A DNA stretch of 53,112 nt, from IMG/VR virus record IMGVR_UViG_3300025816_000016, positions 1 through 53,112 of that record. The stretch is one strand, 5' to 3'. Each line of letters begins with the position of its first letter. Positions within the stretch are counted from its first letter, which is position 1. This stretch comes from a virus. The notes under the pieces are model-generated. The model did not search any database. It was given only the letters and a program-made list of their open reading frames with translations, and was not told the origin of the DNA. Of the stretch, positions 34,082-41,593 are shown piece after piece. Made by a program: the position numbers and the translations under genes.

Positions 34082-35005
34082 TTACTTTATCCATTTAGCC
34101 TGTCCCCTCATATTCATAAGGAGTCTACCAGGGTGCATGTTACTTAATCTAAGTTTAGCATTACGAAGTAAAGACGATTTGTCTTTCCGCGCTCTATTAA
34201 TAATGTACTCCTGCGCCGACAGTCTATTGTTTAAAATAGAATACTTAATGGCTGCATAGATATAATCTTCAAATAATTTATTCACACTTACCTTAGAGTC
34301 TTTCCCCTTCTCCATCCCATCAGAGATATATTCTAATACCACTGACTCCGCGGCCATGCCTGAGCTAAAGTTTATTACTCCCGCTCTTTTATTAATATTA
34401 AAAGTAGGATTGCTATTAGCCGTCTCAGTATTTAAACCAAACCTTGCTCCTATCTGATAATCGAAATACCAAGCACCCTCATATAGATAACCCATAGCCC
34501 CATTGTATGGACTGCCTGCGTTTAAGTATATGCTTTTCTTCTGCCCTGTAATTCTATCTAAGTCTAACTGAGAGTCATTGGGTTTAAGAACGTCTCCATA
34601 CGCATCGAATAAAACCCTGTACTCATTATCTTGAAGGTAAGCTCCACTCCAGTTGGTTTGGATATTTTCCGTGAGAGGCATAAGGACGCCGTTCTTGTAC
34701 AAAGAAATCCTTACCCAGTTGACATAGTCAGGAGGTAAAACAAAACGCAACTGATCGTTTACTTGTAGCTGAAGGATTTTTATTTCCTTCATAGCGTCAT
34801 AGTTTAATTCCTGTATAGCTCTCTTAGCAAAGAATAGAACTTGATACCTATTGATATTATTTATAAGCTCATTGTTCCCCTGATACATCAACATAAAGTT
34901 GTTGACAATATCGTCTAATGTGACATATTGATACGACCCCCAGTTCTCATCTTGTGGAGAGACTTGGTTGTTTTCGTAGTATTCGTAATCTGTTATATAC
35001 GCCAT
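34082..35005 (-). CDS. 307-aa putative head-tail adaptor/ring protein
   Basis: An alpha/beta protein starting MAYITDYEYYENN, with a helical section (NRYQVLFFAKRAIQELNYDAM) and a LPPDYVNWVRISLYKNGVL region resembling tail tubular A/ring proteins. It lies between another adaptor candidate and the nozzle gene, fitting a connector under the portal. No decisive motif was seen. Confidence 0.55.
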   Translation of the reverse strand: MAYITDYEYYENNQVSPQDENWGSYQYVTLDDIVNNFMLMYQGNNELINNINRYQVLFFAKRAIQELNYDAMKEIKILQLQVNDQLRFVLPPDYVNWVRISLYKNGVLMPLTENIQTNWSGAYLQDNEYRVLFDAYGDVLKPNDSQLDLDRITGQKKSIYLNAGSPYNGAMGYLYEGAWYFDYQIGARFGLNTETANSNPTFNINKRAGVINFSSGMAAESVVLEYISDGMEKGKDSKVSVNKLFEDYIYAAIKYSILNNRLSAQEYIINRARKDKSSLLRNAKLRLSNMHPGRLLMNMRGQAKWIK

Positions 35006-35010
35006 AATCT

Positions 35011-36090
35011 TTAGCTTGTTTCTTGAGTATCTACCTGTTCTTCAGTTTGACCAAACTGTACTACTTCCGCTTCCCTTATCTCTATACCCACATACTGGCA
35101 TATCTTAGCTACCAAAGCAGGCTCGTCAGAAGACGGTAATTCAAAATCTTGGAAGTCCACTTGCGACTGATCAAATAGAGGTTCTCCACCTACCAATGAA
35201 GCGAAAGTCCAATTAGGATTACGAGGGTATCGGATGTATTGAGCCTTAACATCGCACGGGCCCATCCCATCTCCTATAGTAAAAGGATCATTAAGACCAT
35301 CCCATATGGTAGGGTATACAGATATTAAATTCCCATCCAAAACATAGCATGGGTACTGTGGTGTAGGGTAAGTGAGGTTGCTGCTGGTAAGATTGAATAT
35401 CTTCCTTTGGCTTACCCTCTCTACCTCTACAATATTATTAGCGTCATATATAGCATATCCTTCTCCTCCTGCAACAGCGGGATCTACGAATAGAGCGGCT
35501 GAGCACACTATACTCGATCCAGCGGGCGACGCTGTGTTAGAAATATTCTGCACCCACCCCTGCAATCCAGGAACCCCTGTAGCGGGATATGGAGCAGCGC
35601 CTGTAGCGCTTGTGTTTATAACGATATCTCCTGGCTGTACACCTGTAGTAAAGAAATCTTGAGATGTGTCTATAAGAAGGGTGGAGTTAGGAATAGAATT
35701 GGAAGTAGTCCCACTTACTCTACGCGTGGGATATCTATATAGTTTATTTATAAGATAGTAATCGCTTGGTAATGAGTACACTGCCGATCCTGATAAACCA
35801 GAGGGGACATTAGGAACGGCTACAGGGTTTAGCTGAGCTAAGAAAGCTTGCACAGAGAAGGAGTCTATAACTTCTTCTAAACCTTTTATTATATCTGCAT
35901 ATCCCGTACCCGAAGATCGTGCGTTCTCTCTATTTATCCAGTTGTTGTACTGATAAAAGTAATCCTCAAACATATCCATCTGCGCCTGTTTAGCGTAGAG
36001 GTTGAAATCTTGGGGTGAGATATATCCGTAGTTATTTTTGTTAGCTATAGCCAACACCGTATTTCGCACCGCATTTATTGAAGCTGGCAT
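35011..36090 (-). CDS. 359-aa putative adaptor/ring virion protein
   Basis: The N-terminal helix bundle (RNTVLAIANKNNYGYISPQDFNLYAKQAQMD), then YSLPSDYYLINKLY, resembles connector/ring proteins of flavophages. At about 125-215 there is a beta insert (LLIDTSQDFFTTGVQPGDIVINTS) like that in the 257-aa protein at 36808. A promoter core precedes it (36109-36116), so it begins a transcription unit. Confidence 0.55.
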   Translation of the reverse strand: MPASINAVRNTVLAIANKNNYGYISPQDFNLYAKQAQMDMFEDYFYQYNNWINRENARSSGTGYADIIKGLEEVIDSFSVQAFLAQLNPVAVPNVPSGLSGSAVYSLPSDYYLINKLYRYPTRRVSGTTSNSIPNSTLLIDTSQDFFTTGVQPGDIVINTSATGAAPYPATGVPGLQGWVQNISNTASPAGSSIVCSAALFVDPAVAGGEGYAIYDANNIVEVERVSQRKIFNLTSSNLTYPTPQYPCYVLDGNLISVYPTIWDGLNDPFTIGDGMGPCDVKAQYIRYPRNPNWTFASLVGGEPLFDQSQVDFQDFELPSSDEPALVAKICQYVGIEIREAEVVQFGQTEEQVDTQETS

Positions 36091-36108
36091 AGTGTAAAAT
36101 TATTTTCA

Positions 36109-36116
36109 CAAAGATA
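36109..36116 (-). promoter_or_regulatory. Promoter core TATCTTTG for the adaptor-tail genes
   Basis: The minus-strand TATCTTTG lies 18 bases before the ATG at 36090 and directly after a terminator hairpin, so it starts a new transcript for the tail and ejection genes. Confidence 0.7.
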
Positions 36117-36118
36117 AG

Positions 36119-36153
36119 CAAAAAAAAAGGGCCCCATTTTTTGGAGCCCCTTT
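36119..36153 (-). terminator. Intrinsic terminator after the small virion protein genes
   Basis: In minus-strand sense there is a G/C-rich hairpin (GGGGCTCC with GGGGCCC, one bulge) followed by eight U residues, 21 bases past the stop of the gene at 36174. Confidence 0.75.
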
Positions 36154-36173
36154 CTAATAGTGTGTGGATATAG

Positions 36174-36464
36174 TTATATACTATACGAGTTAATAGGTAC
36201 CGGAGGGATAAGCAGAGGCGCTACATCCGTTGCCGGAGTGCTCAATAGCTTACGCATCTCCTCCACCAAAAACGCCTGTATCTTTAAGGCAGAAGAACTA
36301 TCATCGTCGTGTGTTAGAATTACGACATCTCCAAGTGCAGAAGCATTATAATATATCTTTGTTTGAGTGTCGGAAGTATACTTTATTCCTAAAGCAAAAG
36401 TTGCAGAAAGTAAAAGTGGCGCGTCAGCTCCGCTGTTCATTTGAAGGTAAAAAAACTTTTTCAT
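36174..36464 (-). CDS. 96-aa small virion protein, paralogue 4 of 4
   Basis: It begins MKKFFYLQMNSG and shares with the three genes upstream the layout of an M-x-KF start, beta strands and a helix before a terminal segment (IQAFLVEEMRKLLSTP). It is the most divergent copy and lacks the Trp near the C-terminus seen in the others. Probably a minor capsid decoration or stabilisation protein. It overlaps the upstream gene by 4 bases. Confidence 0.6.
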   Translation of the reverse strand: MKKFFYLQMNSGADAPLLLSATFALGIKYTSDTQTKIYYNASALGDVVILTHDDDSSSALKIQAFLVEEMRKLLSTPATDVAPLLIPPVPINSYSI

Positions 36465-36796
36465 GATGATTTTGGTGTTACACTATCAATAGGAATTGGA
36501 ATACGGTTTGTTATATCAACAAACGGGTCAGACCATGTCCCTCTGGACAAAGCTTCTATAACTAATTGCTGTAAAATATCCACCATACTCCCCTTTTGTA
36601 TAGAAGACGCCGCCGCCCAGAGAGGGTCTGCAGCTGAAAGTGTTATCGTTATCACATCCAATGTAGCTGAATTTGACCCAGGAGATATTGCGATGTCTAT
36701 ATCCGTATCAGAGTTGCCTCTTATAGTAACGAAGTTATAGATAGGAATAATCTCTTTCCTTCCTGCTGTCGTGGTTACTGTTAAAAATTTTACCAT
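36461..36796 (-). CDS. 111-aa small virion protein, paralogue 3 of 4
   Basis: MVKFLTVTTTAG start, a beta-rich centre, then a helix ending in VIEALSRGTWSDPFVDI, matching the helix-plus-Trp end of its neighbours. A small beta-sandwich oligomer-forming virion protein is the likeliest role. It lies in a run of four similar genes between the capsid and tail genes. Confidence 0.62.
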   Translation of the reverse strand: MVKFLTVTTTAGRKEIIPIYNFVTIRGNSDTDIDIAISPGSNSATLDVITITLSAADPLWAAASSIQKGSMVDILQQLVIEALSRGTWSDPFVDITNRIPIPIDSVTPKSS

Positions 36797-36807
36797 GATT
36801 CAGGGGG

Positions 36808-37581
36808 TTAAGCTAAAGTTACTGCAGTAGCATAAAGGTATGCATTTTCGGAAGCTACTACAGGAGCAGTAACCATCGGCATCTCTTTAACCACATCTTG
36901 CCATGGAGATTCTAAAACCTCTACCATTAACTTTTCAAAAGCCAATTGCCAACTATAAGCACCTTGATCTTGTGAAACAGTAACCGATAAGAGGTCGTTT
37001 CCTGCAACCTTAGTTTTATATTGTAATTTTAAAGGAGTAGCTCCTGCGCCACCCGCTGTGGGGATACTCATAGCCACATTTTCTAAGCTCACTAATCTTC
37101 CTCCAAACCCACTTTGAGAAATAATTACAACAGCGTCAGTAGCATTGTCTGTAAAAAGTATAGAATCTACAAGAGCAGAGGTGGTTGATAACACTTTAGT
37201 CACCTTTCCATTGATCCCCGCTGTAGAATTTATTACTAAATCGCCTACTTTCACAGTGGTGTTTGCAGAGTATTCTACCGTATGTGCATCCGCATCAGTA
37301 AAAATAGTATACACTGTCGGCGAAGCCTCTAAGAGAGTATTCCCAGTTCCTGAAATCGTTAATGTTTCATCATCTACTATTGCAACAACGGTAGAATATA
37401 TGTCTGGTGTTTGTCCAGCTGGAAAAATTATATCTCCAACTGTTACAGTAGTTAAAAAACTTTGTCCCGCATCAGTTAACGTATCTGCTACTGCAGCGGT
37501 TGTTGTCCCTGAATCTGCTGCAGCAGGCATGGCCGCTGTAGCGCTTACAAGAGGGAGGGGGATGTTTATAAACTTTCCCAT
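36808..37581 (-). CDS. 257-aa small-virion-protein paralogue with tandem beta inserts
   Basis: MGKFINIPLPL start and LMVEVLESPWQDVVKEMP end match the family core. Between them two extra units (FLTTVTVGDIIFPAG and TVKVGDLVINSTAG, each a G-D-I/V strand) more than double the length. The inserts resemble segments in other virion proteins of this phage. Probably a decorated capsid or tail-surface protein. Confidence 0.62.
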   Translation of the reverse strand: MGKFINIPLPLVSATAAMPAAADSGTTTAAVADTLTDAGQSFLTTVTVGDIIFPAGQTPDIYSTVVAIVDDETLTISGTGNTLLEASPTVYTIFTDADAHTVEYSANTTVKVGDLVINSTAGINGKVTKVLSTTSALVDSILFTDNATDAVVIISQSGFGGRLVSLENVAMSIPTAGGAGATPLKLQYKTKVAGNDLLSVTVSQDQGAYSWQLAFEKLMVEVLESPWQDVVKEMPMVTAPVVASENAYLYATAVTLA

Positions 37582-37585
37582 GGCC

Positions 37586-37864
37586 CTATGCTATTACAAT
37601 TCCAGAGACAGCCTGTGGAGGCACTACATCATACGTAACACGAGTCCAAGAAGTTTGCAAAGCCGCTACCATAGCGTCTTGGATTGCTTTTCTCATACTG
37701 TAATCTACTTGAGCAGCCGCAGTAACCGTTGCAGTATTCCCGTTAAGGTAAGTTATTACTGTGGCTACATTAGTTGAAGTAGCAGCTGTTACTGACAGGA
37801 CTTCATTTACATTCAAAAGAACGTCCCCAGAGCCTGTGACTGGGATAGATAAAAACTTTTCCAT
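37586..37864 (-). CDS. 92-aa small virion protein, paralogue 1 of 4
   Basis: I place the start at ATG 37864 because its paralogues begin M-x-KF and the promoter core lies between this ATG and the upstream in-frame start at 37909. The core is MEKFLSIPVTG, strands with TYLNGNTATVTA, and a helix to AALQTSWTRVTYDV. It is first in the four-gene family run. Confidence 0.68.
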   Translation of the reverse strand: MEKFLSIPVTGSGDVLLNVNEVLSVTAATSTNVATVITYLNGNTATVTAAAQVDYSMRKAIQDAMVAALQTSWTRVTYDVVPPQAVSGIVIA

Positions 37865-37895
37865 TTTACAAAAAATTAAATGGGTGAATAAAAAA

Positions 37896-37903
37896 CAAAG
37901 ATA
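37896..37903 (-). promoter_or_regulatory. Promoter core TATCTTTG for the four-paralogue run
   Basis: The minus-strand TATCTTTG sits 31 bases before the ATG at 37864 and directly behind an upstream terminator. Confidence 0.65.
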
Positions 37904-37906
37904 CAA

Positions 37907-37933
37907 CAAAAAAGGGAGCCCGTTTGGGCCCCC
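37907..37933 (-). terminator. Intrinsic terminator after the 53-aa membrane gene
   Basis: Hairpin of GGGGGCCC with GGGCTCCC around a four-base loop (seven of eight pairs), then seven U-forming bases in minus-strand sense, just after the stop at 37946. Confidence 0.8.
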
Positions 37934-37945
37934 TCTTAAAGTCGT

Positions 37946-38107
37946 TTACTTCTTCCTTCTATCTGGAATGAAGTAGCTTATAAGGTTATCAATCCAACCG
38001 AATATCTGGTTGTCTTTTTCTGTAGGAGTAAGATTTACTACTACTTTACAAAGGGCCGCAACAGCGATTAGCAATTCTGCCCAGTTTTCTACGATAAAAT
38101 CTATCAT
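37946..38107 (-). CDS. 53-aa single-pass membrane protein
   Basis: ATG at 38107, stop at 37946. A hydrophobic helix (residues about 10-26: AELLIAVAALCKVVVNL) is followed by a polar tail ending PDRRKK. Small membrane proteins of this type occur near structural genes of marine phages; a holin or spanin role is possible, but lysis candidates lie elsewhere (50784-51809). It is flanked by a terminator and a 249-aa gene. Confidence 0.65.
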   Translation of the reverse strand: MIDFIVENWAELLIAVAALCKVVVNLTPTEKDNQIFGWIDNLISYFIPDRRKK

Positions 38108-38115
38108 GGTTTTGT

Positions 38116-38865
38116 TTATTTATTTAGTAACTTAGAAAGTCCTTGGTATATTTCTATGCCATCATCCGTCTTTAAGTAAGACCCCACTACGTGGTAAGGG
38201 TCTTCTCCGAAAGGTACGGTAAGCATTTTCTTTTTATTTCCTTTAAGGTTGAAGTATACATCCTTATTGTTATTGCGTAAAGATAAGAGCTTCTCTTCGA
38301 AGAACTGTCTTACCTCATCGCCAAATTCTAAATCAGGATCGTTTACTACCTCCATAAAGTCTTGAGGGTTGTGTTTAGCAAACAAAAGAATATCCCTCTT
38401 AAGCTCCGCGGAACTATAGCTATCTATATTTCCTCCTATAAGGATTCTACTTACAGAAAGTAATTTTTCAAAAGAAAGATCTTTAGCCACAATCTGTGCT
38501 TCGAGTTCCATCTCTAAAATGCTTACATCTTCTGAAGCGTCCTTCTCATTATTCACCTCTTCAAAGACGCTATCTCTTCCAGGGTGATAGTAGAGGAACT
38601 GTTGTAATACTTGGTTGGCTTTTTCTACCATCAACATACCGTCCTCAAAGACGATAGGTTCTAAGATAGCATTTCCATCTTGCTCATCTACGAAGGGAGA
38701 CTTTTGATTCCTTGCATAACGAAGGGGGCGGTTAACGCCTGTGTCTTCGTCGAAATAAAGTAAGGGAGATCTGCTTGTGTTGTGTGAAGCCAGCATATAG
38801 TTTAATGGTGCTGACTGATTTTTTAATCTGTACGCCTTAGACGTAAAAACTGTTTTCTTTTTCAT
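38116..38865 (-). CDS. 249-aa virion-region protein, function unknown
   Basis: Located directly after the major capsid gene. It has a basic N-terminus (MKKKTVFTSKAYRLKNQ), an acidic helical middle and a C-terminal segment (FGEDPYHVVGSYLKTDDGIEIYQGL). No family was recognised. A capsid accessory protein is a reasonable guess from position only. Confidence 0.65.
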   Translation of the reverse strand: MKKKTVFTSKAYRLKNQSAPLNYMLASHNTSRSPLLYFDEDTGVNRPLRYARNQKSPFVDEQDGNAILEPIVFEDGMLMVEKANQVLQQFLYYHPGRDSVFEEVNNEKDASEDVSILEMELEAQIVAKDLSFEKLLSVSRILIGGNIDSYSSAELKRDILLFAKHNPQDFMEVVNDPDLEFGDEVRQFFEEKLLSLRNNNKDVYFNLKGNKKKMLTVPFGEDPYHVVGSYLKTDDGIEIYQGLSKLLNK

Positions 38866-38888
38866 TTTATTAAATATTAAATTAAAGT

Positions 38889-38921
38889 TAAAAAAATAGG
38901 GGAGGAGAAATTTCCTCCCCC
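38889..38921 (-). terminator. Intrinsic terminator after the major capsid gene
   Basis: A perfect 8-bp stem (38899-38906 with 38913-38920) followed in minus-strand sense by UAUUUUUUU, 18 bases past the capsid stop. It probably attenuates rather than fully blocks readthrough, since no clear promoter precedes the next gene. Confidence 0.9.
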
Positions 38922-38938
38922 ATTTCCATCATTTTATG

Positions 38939-40399
38939 TTATGCGTTCTGGAATAAGAAGAAGTTGTTTGCACCTAAAGTACATACACATCTCTCACTCA
39001 AGAAGTTAACCTCCATAGCATCTAAAGAAGATGTTCTCGCTCCACCAGCAGAACCAGTGATCCAAGTCTTGTATCTTCTATCTTCAGTTTCTGAAGCTCT
39101 GTATCTAACGTGTAGGAATGGACGCTTAGCGTTCTTACCTAAGATTTGGTCATATACAGTAGTAGAACCAGCAGGGACTAATAGTCCGTTGATAGCGCCA
39201 CCCACTAAACCACCTCTCATAGTAGCATCGTTAAGGTATTTCCAGTCAGACTTGTAGAAGTCATATCCTCTACGGAAGCCAGTGAAACCTAAGTTTAGAG
39301 CCATCTCCTCGTCGTTATCGAAGAGTCCGTATGAAGTACCACCCGCTCCGTAAGAGTTTTGAGCAGCCAACATATCGTCCATATCGAAAGAGAACTGACG
39401 GTTTACAAAGAGAACATTCTCCTCAATAGAACCTTGCTTGTCCAATCTCTGGATAACAGCATCAAAGTCAGCTAACGCAACTGGGTTACCCCCGCCGTAT
39501 ACGTTTCCACGAGTTCCTACTGAGTAGAATACTCCGTCAGAACCAGCGTTAACTATACCTGCTCCACCAGCTGCAGTAGAAAGCGCAGCCTCAGCACCAG
39601 AACCGTTTGCCGCTGGCACAGCTTCTACCATAGCAGTCTCTAAGTAATCTTCGAAACGAAGTCTTGTGTCGTGCTCTGACTTTAGGTACCATAGGTATCC
39701 GTTAGCTCCGTCTTCAGAAGTAATCTCGATCCATCCAATCTGAGCCATATCAGAACCAGATACTTCGTACTTGTCCTTAATAATAATAGGCTTGTTTTGG
39801 AAGATAAAGTCATCAGACTCTAAAGAATCAAGCATTCCAGAAGTTCCTTTAGCAAACTCAGATCCGTAGATAAAGATAGTTACCTTTGAATTATTTGCAA
39901 AAGCTGCTTGTGTTGCTTCGTAGTAAGCTATCGTTACAGTATTTGCAGTTGGTACCGCAGTAACAACAGCTTTGTTGCTTAGGTTAGACCCAGCAGTATT
40001 GTCCGACAACATAATTGTTTGACCAATTCTAATAGCGGCGTTACCACCTGCTGAGATAGTCGAGCCCCCACCAGGAATAGCTGGGTTAAGAGCGTCGTTA
40101 ATAGTTAACGTCTGTACAGTCTCAGCTCCTGTGTAGGTTCCTAAGTCTACATCAGTGTATTTAATATGAAGTCTTCCTTGCTCTGCCCACTTAATCATGT
40201 CAGAGTTAGAAGGCATTTCCGCTCCCACCATTCTTAGGAATGAAGAGATCGATCTATTACCGTAACGCTCAAATTCCTTCTCGTAAGTATCAGGAAGATA
40301 CTGATTGAGGAAATCGAAGTTAGTAATATAATTTGTTGGCAGGGCTACTCGTTCCGCTGAAGGAATTAAGTTAAACCCTGGCGTTGCATTTACAGCCAT
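38939..40399 (-). CDS. Major capsid protein
   Basis: 486 aa. N-terminal region (FDFLNQYLPDTYEKEFERYGNRSISSFLRMVGAE), a beta insert at about 80-165, and a C-terminal MEVNFLSERCVCTLGANNFFLFQ segment that I recognise from crAss-like and flavophage capsid proteins. No catalytic motifs. It follows the probable scaffold and portal genes and is followed by a strong terminator, as for a highly expressed capsid gene. Confidence 0.8.
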   Translation of the reverse strand: MAVNATPGFNLIPSAERVALPTNYITNFDFLNQYLPDTYEKEFERYGNRSISSFLRMVGAEMPSNSDMIKWAEQGRLHIKYTDVDLGTYTGAETVQTLTINDALNPAIPGGGSTISAGGNAAIRIGQTIMLSDNTAGSNLSNKAVVTAVPTANTVTIAYYEATQAAFANNSKVTIFIYGSEFAKGTSGMLDSLESDDFIFQNKPIIIKDKYEVSGSDMAQIGWIEITSEDGANGYLWYLKSEHDTRLRFEDYLETAMVEAVPAANGSGAEAALSTAAGGAGIVNAGSDGVFYSVGTRGNVYGGGNPVALADFDAVIQRLDKQGSIEENVLFVNRQFSFDMDDMLAAQNSYGAGGTSYGLFDNDEEMALNLGFTGFRRGYDFYKSDWKYLNDATMRGGLVGGAINGLLVPAGSTTVYDQILGKNAKRPFLHVRYRASETEDRRYKTWITGSAGGARTSSLDAMEVNFLSERCVCTLGANNFFLFQNA

Positions 40400-40418
40400 T
40401 TTTTCTTGTTTTTAATTT

Positions 40419-41549
40419 TTAAACTTTTTTTATACTTTTAATTCTGAGTCCTTTTCCACTCGAAGTATCGCCAACCTGTCTGATCTTAAGACCGTTCTTG
40501 TTAAACGATTGAGGGGCTTGGCGAACCATATCGATGTTCTTTGATTTTTTAGATACATCATCTATAGCTTCCGCTTTACCTTGCTCATAAAAAAACTGGG
40601 CGAACTTATCAGGATTCATAGCTATAGACATAGCTCTGTGGTATCCCTCTGCGTCTTTCATCATCCCGCTGTCAGCATCTAAATAAGGTTTTACAAAATT
40701 ATTTACATCCTTCTGCTTATTGAACAACTCTTTACCATCGCCTGGTTTAAAGGTATACTGCTTCTCGTTGACGTTGAAATTAAAACCTTTAAAATCATCG
40801 TTGAGCACCTCATTGCTCTTGTCGACAAACCAGTCGTACCTCTTTTTCATTTGCTCCTCTCGAGTAGTTGATTCCTCAACATAACTCTTATAGCGATTAA
40901 ACTCTTCCGTTTGCTCCTCCGAACTGAAACCCCCACTTGACTCAAGAGGGATCTTGTACTGTTCTTGTTGCTCCTTGAAAAATTTCTTCGCTTTTACAAG
41001 TTCTCTTTTATGCGCTAACTTTTTCTTCTTAATATCCTTCTCCTCATCCAGGTCTTCGTCGTATCCAAACTTATCTTCTATGATATCTTGAATATCGATT
41101 TCATCCAACCCTTCCTCGGTTTGAGAATAGTAGTTAGCTATTACGGTATCTCCATCCATGTCTTCGTAATTCTTTTGCAGTTTTACGTAGTCATCGAATC
41201 CTCTACCGGTTTCTTTTTTATACTTAAAGAACGCTGAAACATCCTCTGGCAATTCCTCGTTTGCTTCTGTCTGGGCAAACAACTCATCTACAGAGTTTAT
41301 TTCTTTATCGTATCTGCTCTTGATATACTCAAGAACGTCTTCGTCTTTTAATCCAACTCCTTCCTGTGTCTCTGGCTCTGGCTGCGCACCTTCTGCCTCT
41401 GCAGTGGTGTCCACCTTTTCCACACCTTCAACACTTTCAGTAGCGGTAAATTGCTCCTCATGTTTTTGAAGTAGTTCCTCTTCAACTTGTGCTTTAGACT
41501 TTTGTTCTACTTCCGAAACTTCTTTAACAACAAATTTTTCGTTATCCAT
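40419..41549 (-). CDS. Probable scaffold protein
   Basis: 376 aa, strongly acidic at the N-terminus (TAEAEGAQPEPETQEG), then charged helical segments (KKKKLAHKRELVKAKKFFKEQQEQY) and a basic C-terminus (SGKGLRIKSIKKV). The acidic, coiled, disordered character and position between portal and capsid genes fit a scaffold that drives capsid assembly. No protease motif was seen. It has its own promoter core upstream (41565-41572). Confidence 0.68.
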   Translation of the reverse strand: MDNEKFVVKEVSEVEQKSKAQVEEELLQKHEEQFTATESVEGVEKVDTTAEAEGAQPEPETQEGVGLKDEDVLEYIKSRYDKEINSVDELFAQTEANEELPEDVSAFFKYKKETGRGFDDYVKLQKNYEDMDGDTVIANYYSQTEEGLDEIDIQDIIEDKFGYDEDLDEEKDIKKKKLAHKRELVKAKKFFKEQQEQYKIPLESSGGFSSEEQTEEFNRYKSYVEESTTREEQMKKRYDWFVDKSNEVLNDDFKGFNFNVNEKQYTFKPGDGKELFNKQKDVNNFVKPYLDADSGMMKDAEGYHRAMSIAMNPDKFAQFFYEQGKAEAIDDVSKKSKNIDMVRQAPQSFNKNGLKIRQVGDTSSGKGLRIKSIKKV

Positions 41550-41564
41550 TTGATTTAATTTTTA

Positions 41565-41572
41565 CAAAGTTA
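41565..41572 (-). promoter_or_regulatory. Promoter core TAACTTTG for scaffold and capsid genes
   Basis: The minus-strand TAACTTTG matches TAnnTTTG, 15 bases before the ATG at 41549, in the gap after the portal stop. Confidence 0.55.
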
Positions 41573-41593
41573 GTGTATATATTCCTAATAACT

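Noticed and set aside
36163-36171. TGTGGATAT as a DnaA box
   Set aside because: A single site, one mismatch, inside the end of a coding region.
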